Shown here one piece after another: positions 1 to 12,013 of a stretch of DNA of 64,000 nucleotides. This stretch comes from Hydractinia symbiolongicarpus (Eukaryota; Cnidaria; Hydrozoa; Anthoathecata; Hydractiniidae): contig NC_079881.1 in NCBI RefSeq assembly GCF_029227915.1, positions 19,071,501-19,135,500 of the forward strand, in the 5' to 3' direction. The position numbers were made by a program, and so were the translations under genes. The notes below the pieces were generated by a model that made no database searches, was not told the DNA's origin, and saw only the letters and a list, made by a program, of their open reading frames with translations. Position 1 is the stretch's first letter. Each line of letters starts with the position of its first letter.

Positions 1-1029
1 ATTTTATATGCAAAGTTCCAACCATACCAACAGTTTCCAAATCTGTTTCCAAAAGTGTTTATTTTTTCAGAATTTGATTGATGCAAGGCCAAGGGAAATT
101 AAATAAGTTTATTGTCCCATTCAAAAACATATGCTTCTCATCATTCAGGTTTTTTTCAACCAACATTAATGTAATCACCCAGAGGAAATTATAATGTCTC
201 TTGTCTGTGTTTTAGAAGCTGGGTACACAAATACACAAATATTACAAGTGTTGAACTTTGGCAATCATATTTTGCAATCAGACCCTTTTAAAAACTATGC
301 TGAATCATGTCAATTATTAAATTCAGCACTAATAGGAAAGCACCTTGGATAGGATTCTTTGTTGGATGAATAAAATGACTGACAAATGGTTTATCATGAA
401 TGAAATAGTAATTTTTACACAAATAATTTAAAAAATAATGAACTTTTTTATGTGGGTTGTTCTCAAACACACGTGGGCGGTGGACAAGAAATTTCTCTTA
501 TCAGCACCCTTGTTCTAAAATTACAAGCAGTTTCGAAGATTCCCACGCCCTTTAGAGGACGTGTGCGGCTTGGGCATCCTTGGAGTTCTGTTTAATGACA
601 GTTTTAATGTTTTAATGTCGTTCTAAACCTTGTTCTCAGGGAGGGTGTACGGACATTGGATAAAACCAATTAAAATTGATAATATTGAATTCTTACATCT
701 TCTTAGAAACAATAAAATAAAACACAGCTCGGCGCCTTATCATTATTAAGCCTTACCTTGATTCAATATTTCTTTAGAAAAGGGTACCTTACACAGGAGC
801 TTTCCAATCCAACTCAAATCTCCAGAAAAAGCACAGCAACAAAAAAGCTTAAAATACACAAGTAGAGTCGATTAGAAACAAGACTAGCAATAAATTATTT
901 CAAAAGAAGAAAACCGTTTTAATACTATTATTTTTCATTAAAATACAACTATAATAGTATTAGAATCAAAATTGCAAAATAATTAATTAATTATTTATAC
1001 AATAATTAGCTATAATACAAAGAAATAAG
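1..1029. other. AT-rich stretch, no gene recognised
   Basis: No convincing coding exon was found on either strand. A 60-codon open frame on the minus strand (288-470) has ordinary composition but no recognisable motif and no clear splice context, so it is not called. Poly-A/T runs dominate the right half. Confidence 0.5.
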
Positions 1030-1470
1030 GCATATTATAGGTCTGTAAAATATACGTGTCTAATATGCCGACTACCGTTTCTTGTTCACGGCATATTCCT
1101 CTTTGTGTGTTCAAGTTCGGCGGACGTAAAATCCGGACCAAAAGACGGGGGGTCGAAATCCGGGGGTGATGGGGGGGGGGGGTACGAGCCGTACTTATTA
1201 CATTTTTTACTAGACTTATACTTCAACCCCTCGGTCCAAACTTATTTGTTTTATTAGAAAAAAAAATACCCTAGCTTTATGTGCAAAAATATCAGTCCTA
1301 TTTCTTTACGCTGATTTTATATGATTTTTTTTCTATCGAAATTTTGAGAATGTCAATAATTCTCTTGGTATACCTCGCGTGTAGCAAACGTGCTCCACAA
1401 TTTCGCTTCGCTCGCAAAGCTCAATTGCTTCGCAATAAAATTTTAACATGTGTTTTTAAAACTTTTCTTA
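1030..1470 (+). repeat. Dispersed repeat family R1, copy A
   Basis: This block matches 59482-59835 in the same orientation. Both begin near 'ggtctgtaaaata', pass through a 'caaaagacggggg' segment and a G-run, then share a long near-identical part around 'atttctttacgctgatttta' and 'tcaataattctcttggtata', ending in 'gtagcaaacgtgctccacaa'. The G-run here is a 14-base homopolymer. No protein is evident in either copy, so this is probably a non-autonomous interspersed element. Confidence 0.8.
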
Positions 1471-1497
1471 TTTATTTGTTGGCTGATTTATCATAAT

Positions 1498-1880
1498 GAA
1501 TATTTCTATAATTCGAAAAAGTGTTCAGTCACCGCCAATTTTCCTTAAGAAACTCTTTTCAAAACTTTCTACAATTCGAATTTCTCTAATTCGAAACTTT
1601 CTATAATTCGACTAGTTTTTCAGTCTCTTCAGTACGATTTTCTTCCTAATTCGAATTTAAGAGTGTTTTTTAGAGTGTTTTTAAGTTTCTTTTTTGTGTA
1701 AACTAATAAAGATTGAATTAAACGTGAATTACGTTTTCTTCATTTTTAAATTAACGTAATTTCTCTCTGTAATTCAAATTTTCACTCTTTGAAGCTGAAA
1801 GTTCGAATTACAGAGACTTTCCATAATTCGAATCTCTTTATAATTCAAACAAAAATTTTTTCAAGTGGGAATTCGAATAA
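1498..1880. repeat. Region of scattered AATTCGAA motifs
   Basis: Short motifs of the form 'ataattcgaa' or 'taattcgaat' recur at irregular spacing through this stretch, some reversed. It looks like a decayed low-complexity or satellite-derived block. No open reading frame is involved. Confidence 0.45.
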
Positions 1881-2451
1881 GGGATAGTCAATTGTGATGC
1901 CTATTAAACTAAGCATCTGCAAAAAAGAACTCGCAGTTCATTGCGAAAAGTTGGCAAGTTTACGCTTTCTCTCGCTTTAAAACATGGTTGAAAAGCTATC
2001 GCGGTGTCAAAGTTTTAGTAAGAGATTGTAGGTTTAGTAGCTTTAAGTTGAAGCAAGTATTGTTTAAAATTAAATTTGCCAGGGTGCATTAACAAAAACA
2101 TAAATATTGTAGATTCAATCTTAAATTTTGAATTTACTATTCATGTACCTTTAAAGCATAACGCTTATAAAAAGTGAATCAAAATTGTTTCTTGTATCAA
2201 ACACCTGCATACTACAGCATCGAAAGGAACATATCGAGTTTTAAAAAGGTTTGTCTGTTAAATTTTAAATCTTTTTTTAGATATTTGTATCTAACAAATT
2301 TTGCAACTTTTATGGTCAATCTCCTTGTTTAAAAAGGTATAATTTTTTGTCTGTCGTCATATATTTAATTAAAAATAAACATATTTTTCAGAATATCTTT
2401 AAAAGTATACAATATACCTTCAAATCATGTTATCCAAGCTTTAATTACAAA
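1881..2451. other. Unannotated AT-rich spacer
   Basis: I see no exon, structured repeat or RNA gene in this stretch. Confidence 0.4.
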
Positions 2452-3112
2452 TACAAAACCTACAGTACGAATAAAACTTTTCTGCAAACCTACAATACGA
2501 ATAAATCTTTTCTGCAAACCTATAGTACCAATAAAACTTTTCTGCAAACCTACAGTACGAATAAATCTTTTCTGCAAACCTACAGTACGAATAAAACTTT
2601 TCTGCAAACCTACGGTAAGAATAAAACATTTCTGCAAATCTACAGTAAGAATAAAACTTTTCTGCAAAACCTACGGTACCAATAAAACTTTTCTGCAAAC
2701 CTACGGTAAGAATAAAACTTTTCTGCAAACCTACAATACGAATAAATCTTTTCTGCAAACCTACGGTACCAATAAAACTTTTCAGCAAAACTTTAAGAAT
2801 GAAACTTTTCTGCAAACCTACAGTACGAATAAAACTTTTCTGCAAAACCTACAGTGCAAATAAAACTTTTCTGCAAAACCTACGGTACCAATAAAACTTT
2901 TCTGCAAACCTACAATACGAATAAATCTTTTCTGCGAAACCTACGGTACCAATAAAACTTTTCTGCAAAACCTATGGTACCAATAAAACTTTTCTGGAAA
3001 CCTACGGTAAGAATAAAACATTTCTGTAAACCTACAGTACGAATAAAACTTTTCTGCAAAACTTTAAGAATGAAACTTTTCTGCAAATCTACAGTACGAA
3101 TGAAACTTTTGG
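2452..3112. repeat. 30-bp minisatellite array (about 22 units)
   Basis: Tandem units of about 30 bp share the core 'aataaaacttttctgcaaa' followed by 'cctacagtacg' or a variant (cctacggtaag, cctatggtacc, cctacaatacg). Some units are 29, 31 or shorter (the 'actttaagaatgaaac' type). Because the unit is close to a multiple of three and lacks stops, it creates long artificial open frames on both strands. These are not genes. Confidence 0.95.
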
Positions 3113-3231
3113 TAGCATTGTTAAAAGGTTGTTTACTCGTATACATGCTATCTTTAGGTGAATTACTCAATATTATGACGTCACTGCATCAGGTACTGCC
3201 ACATGTTGCATTTTCTTCCTGTTTTTGTCTA

Positions 3232-3432
3232 CTTTTGTGTATTTTTGTATTATTGTATTTTTTGTATTGTTTTCTAATTTTTTGTATATTTTTGTATATT
3301 TTTGTATACTTTTGTATATTTTTGTATATTTTTTTATATTTTTGTATACTTTTGTATACTTTTGTATATTTTTTTATATTTTTGTATATTTTTGTATATT
3401 TTTGTATATTTTTGTATATTTTTGTATTTTCT
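3232..3432. repeat. Short tandem repeat, TTTTTGTATA type
   Basis: About twenty near-identical units of roughly 10-11 bp (tttttgtata, sometimes tttttttata or cttttgtata). All three plus-strand frames stay open through it, giving Phe/Tyr/Ile-rich artefact translations. Confidence 0.95.
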
Positions 3433-3730
3433 TTTTGTGCATTATGTAATTTATTGCGACATGCATATATTAAGTAATGTTGTGTTTGTAACTTTTGAGA
3501 AGCAAATGACATGTACTCAAGCCACACACCTCTCCTTCTTACACACATATGCATCACTGTTTCGATAACAGATGCTGCATCAGCATCCAATTCTTGTATT
3601 CATATACTTGGTGTTATTTAATCAGTCTCATGTTCACCATTGTTTCAGCACAATACTTTCTTTTTGTTATTGTTTTTCTGGGGGTATTAAAACCGAAAAT
3701 GTAAGATTTGTTTTTACCACTTTATTTTAG
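3433..3730. other. Spacer upstream of the coiled-coil gene exon
   Basis: No gene is recognised. It ends in a pyrimidine-rich tract and 'attttag', the 3' splice site of the exon starting at 3731. Confidence 0.4.
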
Positions 3731-4656
3731 GTGTCGCGTGCGCAAAAGCGAGAAATACAGAAAATCATTAAACTAATCGAAGAGGACAATGAGTGAGTTC
3801 TTTATATTTGGTAGAATCTATATCATAATGCCCGTATACGTCTGCCTGTCACGCAAAATGGTAGCTTAGCTGCGCGAGTAGCAAGACGCACGCAATGCGT
3901 ATAAAAAGGACGGGCGAACCCGTGGATTTTCCACGGGCTAACGACTATTGTACTTAAAAAAACAGGATTAAAGAATGGAAATCTGTTGCTTTCTTTAATC
4001 AACTTGGTTTATAATCCTGTATAACATTATAAGTGACCTCCTTTTAATTGGCTTTCGGGCGCGGCTATTAGATTATCAAATGGTATTCATGAAGTTTGAA
4101 AATAAGCTTTCAGGCAGTTATTACATCACAAGTTTTGTTTATTTTTTCAAATAACGCCACAAAATCAAAGTTTTGATGTCACTACCATGTTTATCATAAT
4201 TTTTTTGTTAACTGTGCCATATTTTGTCGAAAAAAATAATGCTAATTTTGGCCTGAAACGTCATTTGGTACTTAGAGAGTTTAGGTACAAAGTTTAAGTC
4301 TGTGACGTTGCAATTGACCATTTGGAACATAGCTATGTTTCCATACGACTGCATTTTACGAGTTGGAAACCGATACTATCTTCGCAGTAATAATGGGTCC
4401 TAAGAACCTAAGATAAGCTACTAACACATTTTTTAACTCTTTTAGTGCGATGGAAGCTGCTCTAAGTAGAGTAAAAGAGAAGCAACAAGTTCCCTGTAAA
4501 AATGGCAGACAAAGAGGTGAAGAATTCTGCCGACGTCAACAGATGCTTGACAAACACAACAGAGGCATTGAATTGCAATTTCAAAAATTAGACATGATTT
4601 TGCAACAAATAACCGACGAACATGCTCTGCGGAGAAGTACGACGGTTAAAAGTTAG
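3731..4656 (+). CDS. Small coiled-coil protein, last two exons (5' part not found)
   Basis: Two exons can be joined: 3731-3792 (acceptor 'ttttag', donor 'gtgagt') and 4446-4656 (acceptor 'ttttag', stop TAG at 4654-4656). The junction keeps the frame (GA+T) and gives 90 codons of charged, Leu/Ile/Glu/Lys/Gln-rich sequence, such as QKREIQKIIKLIEEDN in exon 1 and KLDMILQQITDEHALRR near the end. This is typical of an amphipathic coiled coil. No start codon precedes the first exon, so upstream exons probably lie beyond the minisatellites. Alternatively translation begins at the ATG at 4450, just 4 nt after the second acceptor, giving 68 residues. I do not recognise the family and assign no function. 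Confidence 0.5.
3826..3955 (+). repeat. Dispersed repeat family R2, copy 1
   Basis: A block of about 120 bp lies in the intron of the coiled-coil gene. It shares 'tgtcacgcaaaatggta' and 'gtataaaaaggacgggc' with inverted copies at 10340-10475 and 42715-42835. It starts near 'cgtatacgtctg' and ends near 'ccacgggctaacgacta'. It is non-coding and probably a small non-autonomous element. Confidence 0.8.
4135..4335 (-). repeat. Single inverted unit of the 40.7-kb satellite family (R3)
   Basis: Read on the minus strand, this stretch has the same order of landmarks as 40729-40918: a 'ccaaatggtcaattgcaacg' start, then 'ggccaaaattagcat', 'tttggcacagttaac'-like sequence, and an A/T-rich end before 'atgtcatttt'-like sequence. 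Here the element is a single unit, whereas at 40.8-41.4 kb it is amplified in tandem. Confidence 0.7.
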
Positions 4657-4659
4657 TAA

Positions 4660-6660
4660 TTCAGCGAAATAAGTGAGCTTGATTTTTAACATTATGCTTT
4701 AAGAAAATGTAGCTTTGTGGAATTTAATTCTGTAAAATTAGAGGATATTTGATTGCATTCATTAACCTCGATCCCAGGACCTCTTGTCTCTTTTGTCAGA
4801 CCTATCAAAAAGCGCCAGCGCTGATGAGAGACAAGAAGCCTTAAGGCGGTGATACACGATCCGATTGATCGAATTCGATTTGTTGAAATATATTGAACAT
4901 TATTAAAAACTGGACAGATTTTTGATTATTTTCTTTTGATAAAATGTCTTTAGAGTGCGAAGACAGAGTTGAACTCGCTGCTGTTACAGTTTATTATTAC
5001 AACAACAAAAAATTTGAGAAAACGTTACAACGGAGTGTGTTATTTGTTACTTTTCTGTTAATAAGCTTCATTTACTGATAAAAATCTCGTTGATTTCTGT
5101 TTTATCCTTTTCTGACGACATAATATTTTTAAAGTTCCTCTACTAATGTTTATTTTTTATATAGAAACGAACATTTTTTTAACGCACATTTGATGTACAG
5201 ATTTTAAGCATTTTGATTGGTTAAAAACCTTTCAATTAAAGGCGCGTAATCACCCTTTTCGACAAAGGATATAAAACTTACTAGAAATGGAGATAATGAT
5301 GCTTTAATATCTTAGATTTTTTGTTGTTTTTTCCTAGCCGCCATATTTAACGATCTTGTTGATCTCTTATTCCCGTCTAATGAGCGGGCCGTCGCAAAAT
5401 GTTTGTGTGAAACCGTAGGTAAACAAACGGCCTTATCTTTAAATGAGCACTGAGATGGAGTTCGATAAAATCGCCATTATGCTAGGCTCCGTTCACGCTG
5501 TTCTTTTTGCTTGTTTTTCTTTGTAAAACATGGCAAATTGTGGTTCTGTTTTAATAAAATGGCTGCGCGTAAGAACATCCCTATCACTTTCTCCACTTAG
5601 ATTTAATTTTCTTCTATTCTATTCGCCATTGTTTCTGGAGACCACGGACAAAACAAAACAGAAAGAAGAAATTGCCTCATGGTTATTAATTATGATAATT
5701 AATTCTTATCACGCTCTTTCTTTTTTATTAGCTTGGCCGGCATTATTGCATATTTTAAGCCAAAAAACCCAATGGGGAGAATACCCATTGCAATAGTTGA
5801 AGACAGTTGAAGCATTATGAAGATAAAAAAATTAAGAGCACGAAAGGGAAAATTCTGAAAATTTAGGTATTCCATTTGTCTAGATCTGATATTATCTCCA
5901 TAAGGAAACGACTAACTGTTTGAACAAAGGAAAATAATCAAAAAGTAAGACAGCTAGCGAGGCAAAGCTATCTTCTGAAACAACAATGAAGTCTGATTTC
6001 AGTAAGTTAAAACTTTTAAATAATAAAAAATAACACAAAAACACCGGCTGAAAAGATGTAGATGTACAGAATTTTAGTAAACGCATTTTATTATTATTAT
6101 TCATGAGTTTTTCCCCAGGATATGTACAATTCAGCATTAAGTATATACTGCTATTAATTTGTGTCCTGTGGTTAGGGTTAGAAAATAAAAATCCGTTTGG
6201 CTTTTTCCCTGACCACCTATTTACCAATGATAATATAGATATCATCATGAACCAGCAAAACAGATAAGTGGTAGTATTTTTAAACACGTCATGTTTAAAA
6301 ATTTTTAACTATCGACGACATAAAAATAGGGCGAAGTCACCAATTCACAAAGTTTTAGTAAGCAATCCTCAAATGTTTTTCAAGAATTTATTTTCCGTGA
6401 GTATTTGTAAAGAAACGGGCGTAGCGGACGTAGTGACATTAACCTCTCATGTTCGAATTGTGGAGTTTTATATATATTTCACATGAAAAATAATCCGAAT
6501 ATTTTACATAAAAATTAAACCATCTTTTGGAGGGTGGCCAACTACCAGAAAGTGGTACAAAACACAATAACAGCTTCCAGCAGTCTATAGAAACCAGTAT
6601 TCTCGTTTGCTCCGTCATGCCAGATGTTTTAATAGCTCATCTCGATTATACAGCGCGTGC
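4660..6660. other. Intergenic region between convergent genes
   Basis: It lies between the plus-strand coiled-coil exon and the minus-strand EBP2 stop codon. Several open frames of 44-131 codons occur (for example 5530-5796 plus, 5892-6287 minus), but they show no domain, splice or promoter support and are rich in Phe/Leu/Ile as expected from AT-rich non-coding DNA. An ATTAAA on the minus strand (6628-6633), about 31-36 nt past the EBP2 stop, is a candidate poly(A) signal for EBP2. Confidence 0.45.
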
Positions 6661-6663
6661 ACG

Positions 6664-9600
6664 TTACTTCTTTCCACGGGACTGCATTCGTCTCGATTTA
6701 CCAAGGCGCTTAGATTTTACGTTCTTTGAGTTTTTGTTACCCTAAAGAGATGTAGTAAATTCCATAGCAAACAAACTTTTTTTATAAAAACAACCATGTT
6801 ATTAGTATTGAGGTTAAGAGAAAAGATAAGCTTCACATCTAGTAAAAACTCGGCAAAAAATTTAGAACAAGATAAGAACAATTACAAATTAAAGTTTTGA
6901 TGTACAAGTGCGAACACCAAATAAAACATACAAATTCAAGTCAAATGTTTCAGTTCTTAACAAAACATTAATATACGATTGTTTATTTAACTACGATGAA
7001 AAATTAAGTATGAAAACTTTTCAGAACCGCTAACAGCAACATTGTGGAAAGAAATCGAGGTGGATTTATCAGCCAAATACTATTTTCTGGTTTCGTGAAT
7101 AAAAATTTACAGCATGTAGGAAAACATCCTTGCTATTTTACTGCATGCCATTATCCGCTCGAAATAACAAGTCTAGTGTCCATCTAGTATATCTAATTTT
7201 AGAAGGCGCAGCCGCTAATAAATAAGCGCCCCTCCTAATTGAATACAGTATGTTAAAGGGCGTGAACAACGCAAGGTATACTTCTAAAATGGCGTGTTCC
7301 AGTGTTTGACGTTACACATGGTATATTTACAACCACTCACAAATTTTTGTTTGTTGACATTCTTCGCTTTCCCGTGAAGATGTGATTTAAATGACGTCAT
7401 ATCAGATGAACTGTCGGCGGAGTTTTTCTTCACTTTTCGTTTCTTACCACCAAAACCAAACTTCTCATCTTTTCTCTTCCGTTTTTGTCCAGACCTAGAG
7501 TAAACAACAGAAATCATATCCTTCTCGATTTTTTTCGAGGCGACTTTTACAACTGCTAGTAAATCTCCTTGATAGACAAAATAAAGTAAAATATTCACTA
7601 TCACAAATCTTGTTGCAAAAGTTATGAAGCGATATACACAATCAGGAATTATTTTTTAATTTTCTGATAGATTTGTCTAATTTTAAAGTTTACAAGTTTT
7701 TTTTTCTTTGATAATAACACGACAGTGAATAAGAGTTTCGTTTGACGACGTCTGAAAAGGCTTCGAAAATAAGTTTGTTTACAGTTTCCTGCATTTTGAT
7801 TGGTTGTATGTTTAAACAACTTGCGAATAATAGGAATGGTTCCGACTTTCTTTATAGCCATTCTTTCGCCCACTTTCAGGATACGAGGAAAAATTAGAAA
7901 AATCGCCCGCCTCTCCATCTTACGCCTTGTGGAGATTCAGCTTACAGCAAATGTTTTTATGGCAGCGCATAATGCAATCACAATTTGCATAGCAAAGATA
8001 TACAGAATACACGTCTCCCAAATTGCATCTTTTTAAAGATTTTGATGTTTTGACTTTAAGATCATATTCAGCATCACTGAATTGGTGTGTGTATAAAATT
8101 TCAACTTAATCCGGAATGGGAAAATGCTGTTTTGGTGGTATTAATGTTATCGCCAAAGTTTTCTTAATTTCTGATTTGTACTAATAAGATTCTTGTTTCA
8201 AGCAGAGGTCAATTAGTACAAAATTAAAAAAACTCAGGTTGTTCGTTTGCTGTATGAATCTAAAGATGTTATATTTCATCAAGTTTCAGGTCAGGATTTC
8301 AAAAATCACATTTATTTTGTTCGACAAAATTGAAAAATAGCAGCAGTTCATTGAAGAAAACTAATTCAGAAAAGGTGTTATTAACATTAACCTACCTTTT
8401 GTCTTCTTTCGATACATTAAACATATCATCATCGTTTCTTTTGTGAAAATCATTAAATTTTTCCTTCCCTAAAATACCAAACCTAAATTTTCTAAATGGA
8501 ACACACAAACAAAACTATCAGAAACAACTGGGTAAATAAATGTCTTTAAGGGTTCTGCACAAATCGGGTTTTCAGCTACGAGCATGCGCATAATGTCCTG
8601 TGATGCTGGACAAGCCTATAGACACAGCAATCGAGTTAATTATCTCAAGTTTTGTTGTTTTCTCTCTTTGTATTGCTGCGAATTTCACTTGCCTTTCTTG
8701 ATCCGATCGACAGTTTCCAACATCTTTTTCTTTTCCTGTTGTCGTTTTTGCAAGACATCTTGTTGGACCTTAAGAATGCAAATTGAAGATGGTAGATTGT
8801 CATATCAAACATCAAACACAATGAAACACGACCTGTCAAACAAAAACATAAAGCTTACTTTTTTCCCAATCTTTTTCAGTTGTCTTTGTTTTTTTGCTTT
8901 CTCTGATTTCTCCATGCTTGTTTTACGATCCAAAAGTTTTTGACGAATCTAAAAATTTAAAAATAAATAGATCGACATTCGGCCGGTAAACACGAAAGTT
9001 GTTGGTCAATGTTGGCTTCATAAAGCTAGGAAAGCAATAATTTACTGCACACAAAACCTTACAAACTTACAACAATTTGCCATCAAGTTTTTTGCAGTCT
9101 TTTAAAAAAAGATTAATTTGAAATTAATTGTACATTATACTGCACATATCAGCCACCACTTATTACATTAGTATCACAAAATATTTATTAAAACAATTTG
9201 TCAAGGTATCCTTCTTTTCCTTATACCCCATGTACTTTAAATGTCTATATACATTGCATGTACTAAATAAATAAAACTTTTATAAGGACCTTCTGCATGT
9301 GTACGTCAGTTTTAACCATCTCTGCAAAGTAATCATCTGGTCGTTCTGTAGGAATATCAAGGCTTCGTAACCTGCTCAAAGCTTCCTTAGCCGCCATTTG
9401 TGCTTGACAATAACTGAAAAAAATGTAGTGTCATCATGGCATGGTTTTTCAAGTAATATTTGCACTTGTTTTTGAGTAAATGCTAGGCTGAACAAGGTTA
9501 ATAACCGTATGTAGAGTTTATGCTTTGTTTTGTTCATTAACTTCAGAATTATTCTAATTAGTGTGAAATTATTCATCATTTATGCTTAGAATTATCACAG

Positions 9601-12007
9601 TTCTTCGCATTACGAGGTCGGTTGACATGGCGACTGATGGCAAAGTGGCAAAAGAGAAAAAGCACACAAAAAGATATTTCAGGGTGCCAAAAATTTTTTC
9701 TAATCTCTGTTTGTTTTTACAAATGGTCAAGGTCTACAAAAAAAAAAAAACATAACCAGAAAAAAGGAGAACTTAGCAGCATATAAGATATAAAACTAAA
9801 CATTTAAAATTCAAACTAGCAGTATGTACTGCATTTCTTTAATCTTCTTTGAAGCCTACTGTTTCTGTTACCTGTTTCTTTATTCAACGATAAAAAACAT
9901 TACCCTGCGATATTTTGCGATTACAATCCTGGAAATTTTGCAAATTTTTATCGCAAAAGTTTTTGTTTAAGACAAATATTTGGAAGAAGAACAACTTAAT
10001 TTTGCTTTTTGAAATAATAGATAGAAACCGTTTACACAGGAGATCCAAGAAATTTTAACATGTGGAAACAAACTCTTTAAATAACGATGTATAAAATTTA
10101 AATGCATATATGAACACTCACAACAGCATTTCTCTTTTAAAATCATCTTGTATATCTGTTTGGACGCCCTTTGTGTCATTTTTTTCAACACCTGGAATGT
10201 TTACGTCTTTTAAATCTGTTGTAATATCCATACATTGCAACCAGTCCAAATCTGTCTTCATTTGTTTTAGTTTAGCTTCCATTGCTTCCTGTTAAAAAAT
10301 ACATTGAATAATAATAATAACTAGTCGACTTGAATAATAATAATAACTAGTCGTGCCCCATGGATAAATCAACGTGTTCGCCGTCCTTTATATACCGCAC
10401 TACTCTGATTACTATTTTGTGTGACAGCCAGACAGACAGACGGCCAGACAAACAGACGTATACAGGTATTATTAAAGAGATAATAAAAAAATGGAACAAT
10501 CCTAAACACATAAAAGATGAATGCTAATGCAGGTGATTACAATGTCAATAAGAAAAGGAAAATAGTGAAGGATTGCCACTATTTTCATAATCGAATTTAA
10601 GGCGAATTGAGGACTTCTTATGAGAATTTTAACTAATCTTGAGACTACAAATATTTTTTTAATAAAAAACATTTACATATTATTTTACATAAAAAATGAA
10701 TTATGCTGCACCCATGTAGCATTTTGAAAATCAAAAACATGTAACAGGCGGAACAAGAATGCCTAACAAAAATTGAGGAAATTTTAAGAGAAAGTTGTTA
10801 AAAACTTTTTAAAATTAAGGAGAGAGTTATGGAGAGATGTGGCCACCGTAAGCTTATACAGCGCATGTAGTTAGTTTCGAACACATACTATAATACTGAC
10901 TCTTCTTAATTATAACCAAGTTGGGGAACCCTTCTTACTCTGAAGTCTCTAATAGTGCCCCCTCCTTTGCACCATTAATTTTTGAAAAAACTAATAATAC
11001 GTGACTCTTTGCCACAATAATCAATACTTTTTTAAAACCGTCCACCTATCATTAATTTGGTTTTTCTGACATGAATATAAGCAAATTTAATTTTGGAATT
11101 GTCCAAACACTCTTCCAGACCCCCTTACTATTGGAGACTTGACAGTATGTGTTTTTCATTTGTATAAGGCTTTTTGTAATCAGTTACAGACTATTCTTAT
11201 TCCTAACACATGCAATTTAATAATTAACACCACCATAATGTCTGAACTTGTCTTGTGCTAATAAGCTAGATTTCTACTTTTTCACTTGTTTATAAAAAAC
11301 ATAGAATATTACATACCGGATTATTATAAAGTTCTCTTGTCTTTTTGCCAAGCACGACTTCCTATCAACACAAATAATACACAATTTTGGCAGATGTCTA
11401 AGCATTGCATTTTTACAGAATTTGTAGATAAATAGGAGCTTTATATATGATAGAAACCCTTAAAGGGCTGCCATTGATAATAATATAATAACTGGAACCT
11501 ATTCCTGGGTAAAAATAGCAACCGACCAACATTGCCAATGGAGCAATGATACATCTTTTTCAGCCATTAATCTTTTTTAAACAAAACATACAACTAATTA
11601 TCTATAACTAAATATGAAATTATTTGCCGCAGTAAAATCACACATAAGAAGTCTGTAGGATTTGTGGGTCACATGCACAAAAAAAAAGCAATTGTAACAA
11701 CAAAAAAGAAGACAATGTAACAATGAAAAAAAGAAAATGTTTTTTGCATCAGTTTACTTGCCTTCTACGGGTATGCATGAAATGTAAAGGGTCATACCAG
11801 CGTGCTTTGTTAAGTTAAAAAAATACTACACAAATCGAGTCAGCAGTTATTTGCCAACGTTTTTATGTTGAATTATAAAGGCTATAAGAACTTCCAAACA
11901 AGGATATCTACCATTCATTAATAATAATAAAAAAATAATTCAGTACCCACCTCCTCATCTGTATCATCATCAGAAACAAATTCTTCAGTTTTTCTATCTT
12001 TACCCAT
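6664..12007 (-). CDS. EBNA1BP2: rRNA-processing protein EBP2 (EBNA1-binding protein 2 homologue), 9 exons
   Basis: This is the nucleolar protein EBP2, needed for pre-rRNA processing and 60S ribosomal subunit assembly. Coding exons in transcript order: 12007-11951, 11361-11317, 10288-10122, 9413-9290, 8948-8859, 8768-8693, 8468-8396, 7494-7341, 6741-6664. All phases agree and give 287 residues (human EBP2 is slightly over 300). Family signatures include DDFKREM, RPDDYFAEMVKTDVHMQKI, then a long basic coiled coil, the conserved EKFGFGGKKRK and a basic end KRLGKSRRMQ. The N-terminus is acidic (SDDDTDEE). The start ATG lies 6 nt after a 'ttccag' 3' splice site. The intron after 8693 has a GC donor (G|GCAAGT), required by frame continuity. 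The intron after 9290 has a weak donor (GTCCTT). The exon at 7494 would read 18 codons further without its GTGAGT donor. Identification rests on motifs remembered from the family. Confidence 0.93.
10340..10475 (-). repeat. Dispersed repeat family R2, copy 2 (inside an EBP2 intron)
   Basis: On the minus strand it follows copy 1: 'cctgtatacgtctg', an extra CT/GT-rich insertion of repeated 'gtctgtctg', 'ctgtcacacaaaatagta', 'gtatataaaggacggcgaac', then 'gttgatttatccatggggc'. It sits about 50 bp upstream of an EBP2 exon. Just left of it, 'gacttgaataataataataactagtc' is a short local duplication. Confidence 0.8.
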
Positions 12008-12013
12008 TTTCTT

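Noticed and set aside
2347-3170. Long overlapping open frames with 10-residue repeats (NKTFLQTYST and KSFIRTVGLQ types)
   Set aside because: They are translations of the 30-bp minisatellite in several frames and both strands. No start context, splice sites or conserved flanks.
3189-3590. Phe/Tyr/Ile-rich and Lys/Tyr-rich frames of 74-167 codons
   Set aside because: Produced by the 10-11-bp TTTTTGTATA array, open in all frames.
4925-5080. 44-codon frame starting MSLECEDRVELAAV and nearby 'ggcggtgatacacgatccg' as a possible transposon end
   Set aside because: No matching inverted end or target duplication was found, and the frame is too short to identify.
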